A DNA stretch of 5,552 nt from JBMOLK01 sp049325575. GTDB taxonomy: Bacteria; Bacillota; Clostridia; Acetivibrionales; Acetivibrionaceae. Positions 5,322 through 5,552 of the stretch are shown here, piece after piece. The stretch covers positions 1 to 5,552 of the forward strand of contig JBMOLK010000268.1 in assembly GCA_049325575.1 (NCBI GenBank), read 5' to 3'. Position numbers and translations under genes: made by a program. A model generated the notes under the pieces. That model was not told where the DNA came from and ran no database searches. It saw only the letters and a list, made by a program, of their open reading frames with translations. How positions within the stretch are numbered: position 1 is the stretch's first letter; every line of letters starts with the position of its first letter.

Positions 5322-5552
5322 ATGAACAAATTAATGGGTTTTTTTGAACTCAAAGACTCAGGACTTCCTGCAGTTCCCTGGAAAGTATTTAGTGAAAATG
5401 TCAAACTTAATGAAGAACTTTTATGGACAATCCGCACTGCTGTTGAAAAAGGTGAAGACCTAAATCTTCCGCGGCTTGTGGGAGTTAGGGCACATGAGGC
5501 TTATGAGGGTGCTCTAAGCCTCTATAATAAATATAAAGACAGGGGAATAATA
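5322..5552 (+). CDS. 5' part of an unrecognised gene, cut by the window edge
   Basis: An open frame begins with ATG at 5322 and runs 77 codons to the last base without a stop, so only the N-terminus is present. GGGAGG (5308-5313) is well spaced ahead of the ATG. The product begins MNKLMGFFELKDSGLPAVPW and continues with charged, soluble-looking sequence including LLWTIRTAVEKGEDLNLPR and VGVRAHEAYEGALSLYNKY. There is no signal peptide or membrane segment. I do not recognise the family. It follows the dGTPase-like gene by 46 bases on the same strand with no terminator between, so co-transcription is likely. Confidence 0.75.
   Translation, partial: MNKLMGFFELKDSGLPAVPWKVFSENVKLNEELLWTIRTAVEKGEDLNLPRLVGVRAHEAYEGALSLYNKYKDRGII

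Noticed and set aside
5210..5437. 75-codon minus-strand frame across the dGTPase end and the next gene start
   Set aside because: It is antisense to two better-supported coding regions and contains a low-complexity Ser/Leu start.

Overview
The window reads as chromosomal DNA from a low-GC, anaerobic, cellulosome-producing Firmicute of the Clostridia (the Ruminiclostridium / Acetivibrio / Hungateiclostridium kind). The strongest clue is a gene whose C-terminus is a complete two-repeat type I dockerin, the module that docks secreted proteins onto cellulosome scaffoldins. AT-rich spacers, strong GGAGG-type ribosome binding sites, and GTG and TTG starts fit this. The genus is inference; no rRNA or species marker is present.

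Layout. Positions 81-992 (+): an AraC-type regulator fused to a GyrI-like effector-binding domain. A bidirectional hairpin terminator at 1014-1051 separates it from a convergent two-gene minus-strand unit. That unit holds a 117-residue four-helix membrane protein (2180 to 1827) followed 24 bases later by a 236-residue secreted dockerin protein (1802 to 1092). A divergent AT-rich intergenic region (2181-2409) carries a promoter on each strand and three helically phased TTGAATT repeats. Rightward lie an AEC-family permease (2410-3351), an unrecognised small membrane protein (3406-3885), a 150-base spacer with a palindromic operator-like element and a likely promoter, a dGTPase-like HD phosphohydrolase (4037-5275), and the first 77 codons of an unrecognised gene that runs off the right edge (5322 onward).

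How the genes relate. Most are unrelated housekeeping or accessory functions. The minus-strand pair is the exception. From memory, its secreted domain and its membrane protein resemble the extracytoplasmic and membrane halves of a family of clostridial proteins that are normally one anchored polypeptide. Here the two halves are separate ORFs, the membrane half comes first, and the soluble half carries a dockerin instead of a membrane anchor. If this holds, an envelope domain has been moved from the cell membrane to the cellulosome or cell-surface scaffold. The membrane half also contains a faint internal duplication. This is the most interesting part of the window.

There is no sign of tRNA or rRNA genes, insertion sequences, CRISPR arrays or phage genes, and no gene-free stretch longer than 300 bases.
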